From NCBI GenBank assembly GCA_019894735.1, contig JAGXOB010000014.1, positions 1 to 25,079 of the forward strand: a stretch of DNA of 25,079 nt, written 5' to 3'. The first letter of the stretch is position 1. Every line of letters begins with the position of its first letter. Source of the DNA: Promethearchaeota archaeon (GTDB lineage: Archaea; Asgardarchaeota; Lokiarchaeia; Sigynarchaeales; SOKP01). A program made the position numbers and the translations under genes. Below, piece by piece: positions 6,945-15,333 of the stretch. The notes below the pieces were generated by a model. That model saw nothing but the letters and a program-made list of their open reading frames with translations. It was not told where the DNA came from and did not search any database.

Positions 6945-7661
6945 TCATCTATTAATGTTTAGCTCAATTATTATTTTATCTCCATCTTTCAATTTGAAGT
7001 AATCTCTTAAGTAAGGTTCGGCTAAAATCTCAATTATATTTTTTTTGTGATGTGTTCTTTTAATATCAAGTATCGCAGCTTTAATTTTTACTTCGGGATT
7101 GTCTATCCGTGAAATTGCACAATCGTAACATTCAACTATCCCATAAGATCGTTCTGAATTATCGTCTTGGAATCCCGCGATAACAACAGGTTTTAGATTA
7201 TTTAGTTTTTCTCGTAATAAATTTATATTTGTGCTATTTAACTCTAAATTTAAAGTTCCCTTATAGGGTAAAAACCCTAATTTCTCTTGGAATTGATCGA
7301 AATACCCTTTAATTGAGACATAATAAGCTCCTTCTTTCATTCCACTCTGTACGGTACCTAAAATTACAATGCACTCAAGTATTTTCTTTAAATTCTTATA
7401 CATCAAAAGCATTATTTCGCTGCCTTCTTTGGTTAAAATGATTTTCTGGGTTTTTTTTTCAATTTTTCTTTTAATCCACCCTAATTCAAGTAGATCGTTG
7501 ATTCTTCTTGAAGCAGTTTGTTGACTTAGATTAAGAAGTTTTCCGAATTCTACGCTGTTTATGTTAATAGTTTGTCGGTGTTCTATATGCTTACAAAGTT
7601 GATAAAGTGCAAACCAGTTAGCATAGTTTTCCGGTGATATCTCCCCTTCTTTGCTCATCAA
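6945..7661 (-). CDS. ribK: CTP-dependent riboflavin kinase with N-terminal winged helix
   Basis: About 237 aa. It phosphorylates riboflavin to FMN using CTP, the archaeal route. Residues 1-95 form a MarR-like winged helix (SVEFGKLLNLSQQTASRRIN, recognition helix, then KIILTKEG wing), the RbkR-type arrangement that in some archaea also represses riboflavin genes. Residues about 98-238 are the DUF120 kinase domain: GTVQSGMKEGAYYVSIKGY, then LGFLPYKGTLNLEL carrying the conserved P-x-x-GTLN, and a C-terminal LRDYFKLKDGDKIIIE barrel strand. TTG at 7661 is directly followed by ATG at 7658; I prefer the ATG. It lies 13 to 16 bases after ribL, so both steps from riboflavin to FAD are co-transcribed. 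Confidence 0.9.
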   Translation of the reverse strand: MMSKEGEISPENYANWFALYQLCKHIEHRQTININSVEFGKLLNLSQQTASRRINDLLELGWIKRKIEKKTQKIILTKEGSEIMLLMYKNLKKILECIVILGTVQSGMKEGAYYVSIKGYFDQFQEKLGFLPYKGTLNLELNSTNINLLREKLNNLKPVVIAGFQDDNSERSYGIVECYDCAISRIDNPEVKIKAAILDIKRTHHKKNIIEILAEPYLRDYFKLKDGDKIIIELNINR

Positions 7662-7674
7662 ATCACTAACTTTA

Positions 7675-8112
7675 TTATTTTTTATATTTATTTATTATTT
7701 TTTTCTTAATTAGGCTAGAGGAATGAAGCTCATATTTATCGTAATAAGTTTCTAATCTTTTTACAATTATATTATCTAAACCTTTATCTTTCAAGCCGTT
7801 TTTTAGGGTTTGTTGGTTGTATTTTTGATCTGGACCTAAAAAGATTATATCTGGATTAATTTCTTCAACAGTTTTAAGTGTATCGTTATCAGATCTTCCC
7901 AATCTAGCTTCTTTTACGTTCTTTACGCTGCTTATCACTTCCAATCTTTGTTTTTCGGGAATAACAGGAGAATCACCAGAATATATCTTTCGATTTTTAT
8001 CAGTTGCAACAATTACATAAACGTCCCCCATTTTAGCAGCTTCATTTATCAGGTATATATGCCCCGGGTGGAGAAGATCAAACGTACCTGCAATTAATAC
8101 TTTCTTTGCTAT
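7675..8112 (-). CDS. ribL: FAD synthetase, RibL type, with non-canonical start
   Basis: About 145 aa. It adenylylates FMN to FAD; archaeal RibL belongs to the glycerol-3-phosphate cytidylyltransferase family. The first ATG (8031) gives only 118 aa and would lose the catalytic loop. In the same frame upstream the sequence reads AKKVLIAGTFDLLHPGHIYL, containing the nucleotidyltransferase HxGH motif (HPGH), so the gene must start earlier. A TGA at 8119-8121 bounds it, and between the TGA and the motif there is no ATG, GTG or TTG. ATA at 8110-8112 would give MAKKVLIAGTFD, the expected N-terminus. Otherwise a one-base error in the A6 run (8112-8117) would join the frame to TTG at 8120-8122. Downstream landmarks of the family are present: VIPEKQRLEVI, DIIFLGPDQ and the C-terminal HSSSLIKK. 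Confidence 0.85.
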   Translation of the reverse strand: MAKKVLIAGTFDLLHPGHIYLINEAAKMGDVYVIVATDKNRKIYSGDSPVIPEKQRLEVISSVKNVKEARLGRSDNDTLKTVEEINPDIIFLGPDQKYNQQTLKNGLKDKGLDNIIVKRLETYYDKYELHSSSLIKKKIINKYKK

Positions 8113-8142
8113 TTTTTGTCAACTCAATTTAATGTATTCAAT

Positions 8143-8154
8143 TTTAATATATAA
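8143..8154 (-). promoter_or_regulatory. TATA-like element for ribL-ribK
   Basis: The minus strand reads TTATATATTAAA here. Placing transcription about 26 bases downstream puts the 5' end near 8122, exactly at the TTG that is one base out of frame with ribL, or about 10 bases before the ATA at 8112. Confidence 0.4.
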
Positions 8155-8191
8155 TTCAAGGTTAAACTAATATCGTTGTTGATTTAGGAAT

Positions 8192-8806
8192 TTATTTCAA
8201 ATTATCTTGCATGCATTTTTTTAAATCACTCATTTGGAGTGATATTGATATGTCGCCTCTCGTTTTTTCAATAATGTTTCTCGCTTGATCAGTTTTATGC
8301 CTTAAATCTTGAGTCAATCCAGAGGGATAATCTATTGAAAATAACTGGGTGTAGATATCATCCATACTTTCTAGTATATAGTTTAAATCTTTTACGACGG
8401 AATTCCGAATATTATCTAATACATAGCGTCTTAATTCCCCAATTACATCAGCAAGTCCAAGTGCATAATTTATAGGGGTAATGTTTAATTCACTGGGCAA
8501 GGGGAGTGGTTCTTTTGAAATAATGGAATAGAACGCTACTGCTTCAACGTATTCTTGTTCGGGAGTTTTTAAATGCTTCAGAAAGACACCAGGATTTTTA
8601 TTTACTAATTCTAGCAATTCTTTATGGGTTTCTTTAGCATTAAGAACTTTTTGGTGATATTGATCAAAATCCTTTCTATGAATGTTTTTAATCGCAATGC
8701 TACAATCTCGTATTAGCATGCGAGATAATTTCAAGATTCTCTCCCGATCTTGATCTAACTTATCCAAAGTTCCAGATAATTCCGAAAAAATCTTATTAAG
8801 CCTCAT
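8192..8806 (-). CDS. Translin/TRAX family protein
   Basis: 204 aa, entirely helical. Family landmarks: EYVEAVAFYSIIS (residues about 85-97), YALGLADVIGELRRYVLDNI (near 114-133), and a C-terminal LRHKTDQARNIIEKTRGDI. Eukaryotic translin and TRAX form the C3PO nuclease that clears nicked RNA; an archaeal homologue has been described as a ribonuclease. Acidic residues in EYVEA and in the GDVIGE-like helix could be the metal site, but I cannot verify the full catalytic set. It probably acts on RNA in the cytoplasm as an oligomeric shell. It lies upstream of ribL, separated by 79 bases containing a promoter-like element, so it is likely a separate transcript. The ATG is the only sensible start. 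Confidence 0.85.
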   Translation of the reverse strand: MRLNKIFSELSGTLDKLDQDRERILKLSRMLIRDCSIAIKNIHRKDFDQYHQKVLNAKETHKELLELVNKNPGVFLKHLKTPEQEYVEAVAFYSIISKEPLPLPSELNITPINYALGLADVIGELRRYVLDNIRNSVVKDLNYILESMDDIYTQLFSIDYPSGLTQDLRHKTDQARNIIEKTRGDISISLQMSDLKKCMQDNLK

Positions 8807-8932
8807 TCTTATAAATAAATATTTTAGTAATAATTAATTCCAATTTTAAATATATTTAATTATCAAAAGGAAGAAAAATATTTAGGATTTTTTATTAGAG
8901 AACATTTAGAAAAATAAAAAGTTGAAAACCAT

Positions 8933-11002
8933 ATGAAAATATTATTAATACACTCTGATGGAGTAGAAGTTACAAAAAATAAGGAAGCAACGAGCAATCC
9001 ACAAGATTTCCCAGAAGAATTCATTAAAATGGATGGTTTAATCTTAGTTGCTTATGTATCTGTAGAGGATCAAGACTCTTACGACACGAATTTAATATCT
9101 AATCAAGGAGCCAGCGCAATAGAAGAAGCAATACATCAAATAACTAATTTCCCCGAAACTATTAGACAAAAAAACGAAGAGATAAGAGATCATAACAAGA
9201 AAATCGAGACCGGCAAAGTTAAAGGAAAAGAGAGATTATTGCTTGAATTAATAAAAGAACGATCGATTTATAGAGTTGATAAGGTATTAGTATATCCTTG
9301 GGCACATCTAAGTAAATTCCTTAGTAATGAAAAAAATGCTATGGAAGTATGTCCTAAAATCGCTAAAATTTTAAACGATAAAGGAATAGAAGCGCAATAT
9401 TCTCCATTTGGGTGGTATAAATCTTTTAAAATCAACTGTATTGGTCACGAAGTAGCTGAAATGTATAGAGATGTTAAATTAGCCATAAAACCAGAAGAAC
9501 AAGTAAAAAATTCAGTCTTTAAAATCATTACGACAAAGGGAGAGGAGATTGATATTAAATTCGACAAGGAAAATAAGCTAATACTTCCTGAAATCGATTC
9601 ATCAATTGAAGATGAGGGATTCAAACACTTTCTAATGTCGGAATTAGGTTCTAGAATAGTGGATAAAGGAATCGAACCTTCTCACATAAAAGTGATGAAA
9701 GAATTTGAATTAGTTGATTTTGATCCTAATACTGATGCTGGAAATTTTAGATGGTATACTAAAGGTGTTATTATGAAAAACTTAATTAAAAATTTCATAG
9801 AAGAAAGATTAATCGATTACGGAGCAATTTTAATAGAAACTCCTATTATGTATACGGTAAAAAACAAAAAATTAACGGCTCAAACCGCTCGGTTTCCAGC
9901 AAGAAGTTATTGGTTAGAATCTGGTAAAAATAGATATCTTTTAAGATATGCGAGCGATTTTCTACTCTTTGATTTATTTTCTCAAATGAATTTGAAACCA
10001 CAATATTTTCCATTACGAGTGTATGAATTTGAACAATATGATTTTCGGAGAGAACAGGAAGGTGAATTATCTGGATTAAGGCGATTAAGAGGTTTTATTA
10101 TGCCTGATCTTCATACCCTCTGTAAAGATTTGAAATCTTCTATTGATGAGTTTATCCTTCAATATGAACTCATCAAAAACCTTGAAAGAGATTTAGGTAT
10201 AAAGAGTTTTGTTATATTTAGGGCGACACAAGCATTTTACAATGAAAATAAAGAATGGATAATAAATTTAGTCAAATCAGAGAAGAATGCTGCATTATTA
10301 GAGTTATGGGAAGATAGATATTACTATTATGTTCTTAAATTTGAAAGAAATGTGCTTTCAGCGCAACAAAAAAGTGCGACACTTGCTACTAATCAAATAG
10401 ATGTTGAAAGTTCTTTAGAGTCAATGGTTGACAATGATGGAGTAGAGAGACAAAAATATAATATATCATTCCAAGATAATGATGGAAAAATAAAACACCC
10501 TATAATTCTTCATAATTCTCCAACGGGAGGATTAGAGCGGGTTTTATGGGGTTTAATTGAATCCTCAATTCGAAATAAAGGTAGAATAGTCCCTGGATTC
10601 AAAACTTGGTTGTCACCAATACAAGTCAGGATAATTACTGTTAGTGAAAACCAGAATAAATATGCGGAAAAGATTTTAGATATTATAAATAAATCAGGTT
10701 ATAGAGCAGATTTTGATGATAGAGATGAAAAAGTAGGGAAGAAAATAAGACAGTCTGAAATTGAGTGGATTCCTTATACAATTATAATTGGAAAGAATGA
10801 AGAAGAACAACAAACTATTTCCATTAGGAAAAGATTAATAGGACAGCCATTTGGTCCCAAAAAATCAACAGCTGAACAGATTAACAATATAAAAGTATCA
10901 AAATTAATTGAATTGCTTGAAGAAGATACAAAAAGTTTTCCAAAATATAAATTACCAGTACCCTTCAGAAAATTTTCTACTAAAATTTATTTTAGAAGGT
11001 AA
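8933..11002 (+). CDS. thrS: Threonyl-tRNA synthetase, archaeal type
   Basis: 689 aa. It charges tRNA-Thr and removes mis-attached Ser. Residues 1-185 are the archaeal editing domain related to D-aminoacyl-tRNA deacylase: MKILLIHSDGVE, VYPWAHLS near 120-127, and SPFGWYKSF near 157-165. The class II core follows: motif 2 around FRREQEGELSGLRRLRGF (371-388), motif 3 at TGGLER (531-536), then an anticodon-binding domain from about 550 (WLSPIQVRIITV to FRKFSTKIYF). There is no TGS domain, as expected for archaea. His394 (PDLHTLC) and His527 (ILHNSP) match two of the three zinc ligands of the family, but the third position, Cys in homologues I recall, is Asp342 (RYASDF) here. A linker of about 60 residues between editing-domain strands looks longer than usual. 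The HAD gene follows with no gap. Confidence 0.93.
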   Translation: MKILLIHSDGVEVTKNKEATSNPQDFPEEFIKMDGLILVAYVSVEDQDSYDTNLISNQGASAIEEAIHQITNFPETIRQKNEEIRDHNKKIETGKVKGKERLLLELIKERSIYRVDKVLVYPWAHLSKFLSNEKNAMEVCPKIAKILNDKGIEAQYSPFGWYKSFKINCIGHEVAEMYRDVKLAIKPEEQVKNSVFKIITTKGEEIDIKFDKENKLILPEIDSSIEDEGFKHFLMSELGSRIVDKGIEPSHIKVMKEFELVDFDPNTDAGNFRWYTKGVIMKNLIKNFIEERLIDYGAILIETPIMYTVKNKKLTAQTARFPARSYWLESGKNRYLLRYASDFLLFDLFSQMNLKPQYFPLRVYEFEQYDFRREQEGELSGLRRLRGFIMPDLHTLCKDLKSSIDEFILQYELIKNLERDLGIKSFVIFRATQAFYNENKEWIINLVKSEKNAALLELWEDRYYYYVLKFERNVLSAQQKSATLATNQIDVESSLESMVDNDGVERQKYNISFQDNDGKIKHPIILHNSPTGGLERVLWGLIESSIRNKGRIVPGFKTWLSPIQVRIITVSENQNKYAEKILDIINKSGYRADFDDRDEKVGKKIRQSEIEWIPYTIIIGKNEEEQQTISIRKRLIGQPFGPKKSTAEQINNIKVSKLIELLEEDTKSFPKYKLPVPFRKFSTKIYFRR

Positions 11003-11635
11003 ATGATTCCTATGACAATAAAGTGTATCATTATTGATTTAGGGGATGTTCTTATTGAATTGGATTTCAGTAGATTTTTTAACGATGTGATAACTCCATC
11101 TCCTTTTAATAAGCCTAATACTCCTATAATGTTAGAATTTTTTCGTCAATCAGACACATATCATCAAGGCAAAATTACAGATGAGGAATTTTATAAACAA
11201 GCTTGTGAAATACTTGGAGCGTGTTCCCTCGATCAAAAACAATTTTATTCGTCGTTTAATAGTATTCTTAACGACCTCAATTTGGATATGGTAGAATTAA
11301 TTAGAAATATCAAGGCATCAAACAACATTATGTTAATCTGTATGTCAAATATTAATTCTAGCCACTGGAAATATTTAAAAAAGAAAAAATGGGATATTCG
11401 GGAACTATTTGACGAATTTATCCTCTCTCATGAAATACATATGACTAAACCAGATCCAAAAGTTTTTGAATTAGCATTAGAAAAAGCAGGGTGTAAACCA
11501 GAGGAAGTTTTATTTATCGACGATGGTTTGAATAATGTGAGGTCAGCCCAAGAAATAGGGATAAATGCAATAAGATTTGTGGGATTGGATAATTTAATTG
11601 AAGAACTACAAAAGTACAACATAAAATTAAGTTAG
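11003..11635 (+). CDS. HAD-superfamily phosphatase, subfamily IA
   Basis: 210 aa cytoplasmic hydrolase, Rossmannoid HAD fold with an alpha-helical cap. Motif I is IIDLGDVLIELDF with nucleophile Asp12; the usual second Asp is Gly14, as in the YihX and epoxide-hydrolase N-domain branch (DLGNV, DLGGV). Motif II is near CMSN (about residue 104). Lys in TKPDPKVFELALEKAG is motif III, and FIDDG is the metal-binding motif IV. Substrates in this branch are small phosphorylated metabolites such as glucose 1-phosphate or FMN; none can be chosen here. Its ATG abuts the TAA of thrS (TAAATG), so the two are probably co-translated; Met4 (11012) is an alternative start. It ends 31 bases from the convergent GTPase gene. 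Confidence 0.85.
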   Translation: MIPMTIKCIIIDLGDVLIELDFSRFFNDVITPSPFNKPNTPIMLEFFRQSDTYHQGKITDEEFYKQACEILGACSLDQKQFYSSFNSILNDLNLDMVELIRNIKASNNIMLICMSNINSSHWKYLKKKKWDIRELFDEFILSHEIHMTKPDPKVFELALEKAGCKPEEVLFIDDGLNNVRSAQEIGINAIRFVGLDNLIEELQKYNIKLS

Positions 11636-11666
11636 AAAAATCATAAAAATACACAGCCTTTTATCA

Positions 11667-12197
11667 TTATTCTTCAATTGATCTCATGCAAGCTCGAGCT
11701 ATTTTCTCAAAAGCTAATTCGACTTTTTCTCCCGTTTTAGCAGAAGTTTCTAAATAGTCACAGTTTAATCGTTTTGCTAGATCTTCTGCCTCTTGTACTT
11801 CAATCTGGCGCTCCAAATCGATCTTATTTCCTACAATGATCATCGGAATAGTTTTTTTCACGGTTTTTTTAATACTACTAACCCAACCAGGTAGTTTTAA
11901 TAGAGATTGCGGACGAGTTACATCGTATACTCCAAAAGCGGCATTGCTTCCCTTAAAATAAATGGTCCTTAATTTAGCAAATTGCTCCTGCCCACCGATA
12001 TCCCAAAGTAAGAGTCTAACGTTTGTATTATCAATTTCCACATCTTTAATCAGGAAATTTGAACCTATCGTTTGTTTCAAGTCAGGATTAAAGTAGTCCT
12101 TAATGTATCTAATAAGTAATGATGTTTTACCTACATCACCCGGGCCAAATAGACATACTTTAAATTTATATGATGCATTACTCAAAGGGTTCACCAA
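11667..12197 (-). CDS. Small Ras/Rab-like GTPase
   Basis: 176 aa, a single G domain. G1 GPGDVGKT (18-25), switch I Thr43 in QTIGSNF, G3 WDIGGQE (65-71) with Gln at the usual catalytic position, G4 NKID (124-127), G5 TSAK (151-154). The pattern of strands and the WDIGGQE/TSAK pair match the Rab/Ras-like proteins that are greatly expanded in Asgard archaea. The protein ends in ACMRSIEE with no C-terminal Cys box, so membrane attachment by prenylation is not expected. No ATG fits: TTG at 12197 or GTG at 12194 are the candidate starts, a few residues ahead of the first strand (YKFKVCLFG). A clear TATA-like element lies about 40 bases upstream. It stands alone; any regulator would be encoded elsewhere, the longin-like protein at 3732 being one candidate. 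Confidence 0.92.
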   Translation of the reverse strand: MVNPLSNASYKFKVCLFGPGDVGKTSLLIRYIKDYFNPDLKQTIGSNFLIKDVEIDNTNVRLLLWDIGGQEQFAKLRTIYFKGSNAAFGVYDVTRPQSLLKLPGWVSSIKKTVKKTIPMIIVGNKIDLERQIEVQEAEDLAKRLNCDYLETSAKTGEKVELAFEKIARACMRSIEE

Positions 12198-12231
12198 TAG
12201 ATTGCTTGCTCTATGTTTTGGTTGTTGATTG

Positions 12232-12243
12232 TTTATATAATAA
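12232..12243 (-). promoter_or_regulatory. TATA-like element for the small GTPase
   Basis: The minus strand reads TTATTATATAAA here, a strong archaeal box A match, centred about 40 bases before the TTG/GTG start and implying a leader near 15 bases. The rest of the 230-base gap to 12427 holds AT-rich sequence with a 15-base direct repeat and no recognised gene. Confidence 0.5.
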
Positions 12244-12278
12244 CCTAAACAAGGAGAGTTATTACAATTTATATTTGA

Positions 12279-12325
12279 TTACTTTTACTATATTTCCTAC
12301 TTATATTTTGTTACTTTTACTATAT
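12279..12325. repeat. 15-base direct repeat in the gap
   Basis: TTACTTTTACTATAT occurs at 12279-12293 and again at 12311-12325. It lies between the GTPase promoter and the end of an acyltransferase-like gene. It may be chance in such AT-rich sequence. Confidence 0.5.
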
Positions 12326-12427
12326 ATAATTTTCTTAATGCTAAAAATAATACATGTACGCATTTTAAAGAGAACTATAAAATAATAATCGTTGAGATAA
12401 TTCGTTGTTATTATTGACTTATTTACG

Positions 12428-13687
12428 TTACTTTTTCCCGATTCTCCCCATTGCAGCCATTAACCACTCAGGACTTCCAACGCCGTTAGCATATTCCATC
12501 CAAATATACATTAGAAACCCCATGAAGCCAATGTAAGTTAAGTTATTAATAAGAAATAAAGTAATACCGAATTGCCTACTAAAAAGGCCGAGTAATATCT
12601 GGTGTACAAAAAAGAGACTTAACGAAACTTTACCGTAATACACCAACATTTTTACGAAATTACCATATTTTTTCTTAATATCAATTAAGTAGAAGCTTAT
12701 CGAAATCACAAGTAACGCTGCACCTAAATTATATAGCGTATTGGGGCCTCTACCTCTTATTAATAGCTCGGGCATCCCCGGTATATTAATATTTATTGGA
12801 CGATTTGCGATGTCTAATAATGCAATACTGGGATATTCTGAGACTCCACCTAAGATTGTATCACGTGTATACAATTGAAATCCGAGACCAATGCCAATTA
12901 GTATTAAGATTATGCTCCAAATCATAAATATACGAAATAATCCTATATAAGCATCGTGCGTTCCTTTATTCATCGCTTCGTATAAATATTCTCCAAAAAT
13001 AGTAGAGATAAAACATATAGCGAGCCCCGGAAGAAGAGGAACCATAGGGTTAGGACCAATTACGATGTAATGAATTCCTATTACTACTAAATTACCGCCT
13101 TCCAATCCAGGCACAAATATAAAATCTCTAATTGGATTAGAAATAAGAACGATTACGATACCAATTATTCCACGATATAGTTTTGAAATTTTTAAAGCGT
13201 AATAAGAAAATATCTGGGAAAAACCTATGAACATTAAAATATTCCAACCCCATAAATTTAAAGGAAAGGGAATATGGGGGGCTTCTATAATAAGAGAAGT
13301 AATGTTATAAATCGTAGCTATGAGAATAATAATGATCCCTCTCGAGAAAATTCTCATGCGAATTACTTTAGAGGGGAGAATATTTTGCTTGTTTTTTATG
13401 CTAAAGATCACGCTTAATGAGGATAAAAATACAAAAAGTGATGGACCAAGAAAATCTAATAACGCGAATAACATTCCGTAAAGATAGTAATTTTCATCAT
13501 CTAGCCAAATTGCTGCAGAATGCGCTAAAATTATAAAGACGATGGCAAAACCTTTAACAAAATCAATACTTCCAATTCGCTTTGGAGACGCAAAATCTCG
13601 GATATCTTCTAATGGGATTAGTTCTTGTAGGTAGTTGAATAGCGGAGGAGATTCTGTTGCCGTTCCTAATTCATTTTCAATTGACAT
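12428..13687 (-). CDS. Polytopic membrane acyltransferase-like protein (DUF1624/HGSNAT-like), paralogue 1
   Basis: 419 aa with about ten membrane segments. After a soluble N-terminus of some 35 residues comes RIGSIDFVKGFAIVFIILAH, the hallmark opening of the DUF1624 (heparan-alpha-glucosaminide N-acetyltransferase catalytic) and related acyltransferase families, with a His at the end of the first membrane helix. Conserved polar positions continue in FLGPSLFVFLSSLSV and NLWGWNILMFIGFSQIFSYY. In that family an acyl group is moved across the membrane onto an extracellular sugar, which would suit modification of surface glycans or lipids, but the substrate is unknown. It is a close paralogue of the gene at 13852-15228, in the same orientation 164 bases downstream. 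The N-terminal MSIE shared with the paralogue supports the ATG at 13687. Confidence 0.7.
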   Translation of the reverse strand: MSIENELGTATESPPLFNYLQELIPLEDIRDFASPKRIGSIDFVKGFAIVFIILAHSAAIWLDDENYYLYGMLFALLDFLGPSLFVFLSSLSVIFSIKNKQNILPSKVIRMRIFSRGIIIILIATIYNITSLIIEAPHIPFPLNLWGWNILMFIGFSQIFSYYALKISKLYRGIIGIVIVLISNPIRDFIFVPGLEGGNLVVIGIHYIVIGPNPMVPLLPGLAICFISTIFGEYLYEAMNKGTHDAYIGLFRIFMIWSIILILIGIGLGFQLYTRDTILGGVSEYPSIALLDIANRPININIPGMPELLIRGRGPNTLYNLGAALLVISISFYLIDIKKKYGNFVKMLVYYGKVSLSLFFVHQILLGLFSRQFGITLFLINNLTYIGFMGFLMYIWMEYANGVGSPEWLMAAMGRIGKK

Positions 13688-13851
13688 ATTTCATCAATCA
13701 AGTTAATATTTTGACTTACTAATTTAATTTGGAAATTATACAATATCCTTATCTTGTGAAAATTTAAACTTTTTCATAAAAAAGAAAAATTAGCATAAAA
13801 AACACATTTATTACATTTTTAAATGAATAAAAGTGATTTCTAGGATGAAAA

Positions 13852-15228
13852 CTAGTTTTTAGAGCCTTTTTCAGGATCTTTTTTAATCTTTTGAACTGTC
13901 TCTTTTATTTCTTCTTCCATTATGAGAATTTCTTTCTTAATCGTTTTTCCCGTTTTTTGTCCGATTCTCCCAACTTGAACCATAAGCCATTCTGGTGACC
14001 CCACACCATTATAAAATTCGTTCCAGATATACATGGTGAACCCCCAAAACCCAAGATAAGCGAAATATAGAAAGACATAAGCTAAGAAATCTAAAGAATC
14101 CAAAAATAGAGTTATAAAAATAAAGTGTAACAAAAACAAGCTTAATGATACTTTTCCATAATATTTTATCATTGATATAAAATTATTCATTTTCCTTTTA
14201 ATATCTATGAAGTAGAAACATACTGCTATCAGAATAAGGGCAGCTCCCAAATTATATATCATGTTGGGGGCCCTTCCCCTTATTGTGAATTCCCACATAC
14301 CCGGATATGTAATATCAGGTAAAAACTTTTGCGTTCTCATGTCCTGTAAAAGCAATAAGTGAGGATATTCATTTAAAGGTAGCGTACTACTCGTAAAATC
14401 AGTACCAGGTACGTAGGAATTTAAACCTAGAATTATACCTGCAAGGACAAAGACAATCCCTGAAAATAAGAAGGTTCTAAATAACTTCCAGTAATCTCTT
14501 TTGGTTCCACCCATCATAGCTTCGTACAAATATTCGCCAAAAATCGAAGAAACAAAACATATCGAAATCCATGGCAATAAAGGTGTCATAGGAGAGGGAG
14601 AAGTTATTATATAATGCAGAACAGTGCTTAATAAATCTCCCGCTTCTTTTCCTTGAAAGAGAAATTGTCTAATTGGATCAGAAGTAAATATAATAACAAA
14701 TCCGATAATAGCTCTAGTGACTTTATTAAGTTTTAGCGCGTAATAGGAAAAAATCTGGGAAAAACCGATGAACATCAAGATGTTCCATCCCCATATAGTA
14801 GCCGGAAAGGAATAACCCGGTATTGTAAACTCTATTGATACTATATTAAATATAATTGCTATAACAATTATCATTATTCCTCTTGAAAAAATCCTATTTC
14901 TTATAACTTTTTCACTCTTGGAGCCTTTTTTCCGGCGAATGCTAAAAACGACGCTTAGAGCTGACAAGAAAACGAATAAGGACGGGCCAAATATGTCAAG
15001 AAAGGCAAAACCAATCCCGTAAAAAAACATCCAGTATTCAACGAGCCACGCCCCAGCTGCATGCGCCCCTATTATAAAAATTATTGCTATACCCTTGACG
15101 AAATCTATGCTTCCAATTCTTTTTGAGGAGGAGAAATCTCTAAGCTCTTCTACGGGTATCTCTTTTTTCAAATAATCAAAAAGAGGGATCGAATCTGAAT
15201 CGACCTCGTTATCTTCTTCTATTGACAT
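13852..15228 (-). CDS. Polytopic membrane acyltransferase-like protein (DUF1624/HGSNAT-like), paralogue 2
   Basis: 458 aa from the ATG at 15228; a TTG at 15237 would add three residues but the shared MSIE N-terminus with paralogue 1 favours the ATG. About ten membrane segments. The opening RIGSIDFVKGIAIIFIIGAH has the same His, and blocks such as FGPSLFVFLSALSVVFSIRR, TIWGWNILMFIGFSQIFSYY, LLPWISICFVSSIFGEYLYE and GVGSPEWLMVQVGRIGQK are nearly superimposable on the other copy. It differs by a longer extracytoplasmic-looking loop near residues 265-310 and by a charged C-terminal tail of about 35 residues that could be a coiled coil. The pair could act on different acceptors or form a heterodimer. 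The start is close to a divergent promoter region shared with 15334. Confidence 0.7.
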   Translation of the reverse strand: MSIEEDNEVDSDSIPLFDYLKKEIPVEELRDFSSSKRIGSIDFVKGIAIIFIIGAHAAGAWLVEYWMFFYGIGFAFLDIFGPSLFVFLSALSVVFSIRRKKGSKSEKVIRNRIFSRGIMIIVIAIIFNIVSIEFTIPGYSFPATIWGWNILMFIGFSQIFSYYALKLNKVTRAIIGFVIIFTSDPIRQFLFQGKEAGDLLSTVLHYIITSPSPMTPLLPWISICFVSSIFGEYLYEAMMGGTKRDYWKLFRTFLFSGIVFVLAGIILGLNSYVPGTDFTSSTLPLNEYPHLLLLQDMRTQKFLPDITYPGMWEFTIRGRAPNMIYNLGAALILIAVCFYFIDIKRKMNNFISMIKYYGKVSLSLFLLHFIFITLFLDSLDFLAYVFLYFAYLGFWGFTMYIWNEFYNGVGSPEWLMVQVGRIGQKTGKTIKKEILIMEEEIKETVQKIKKDPEKGSKN

Positions 15229-15298
15229 GTTAATCAATATAAATTATTATTTTAAGACTTAAATTAATATTAGTATTTTAGTTTATACTATTTGAATG

Positions 15299-15310
15299 TT
15301 TATATAAAAA
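15299..15310 (+). promoter_or_regulatory. TATA-like element for the 135-aa membrane protein
   Basis: TTTATATAAAAA is centred about 30 bases before the ATG at 15334, the spacing expected for a leaderless archaeal transcript. Confidence 0.5.
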
Positions 15311-15333
15311 TTAATTCACAAATTTGATAAACT

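Noticed and set aside
12170..12385. Plus-strand 71-codon frame in the GTPase promoter gap
   Set aside because: Begins antisense to the GTPase gene and translates to Leu/Ile/Tyr-rich low-complexity sequence from AT-rich DNA.
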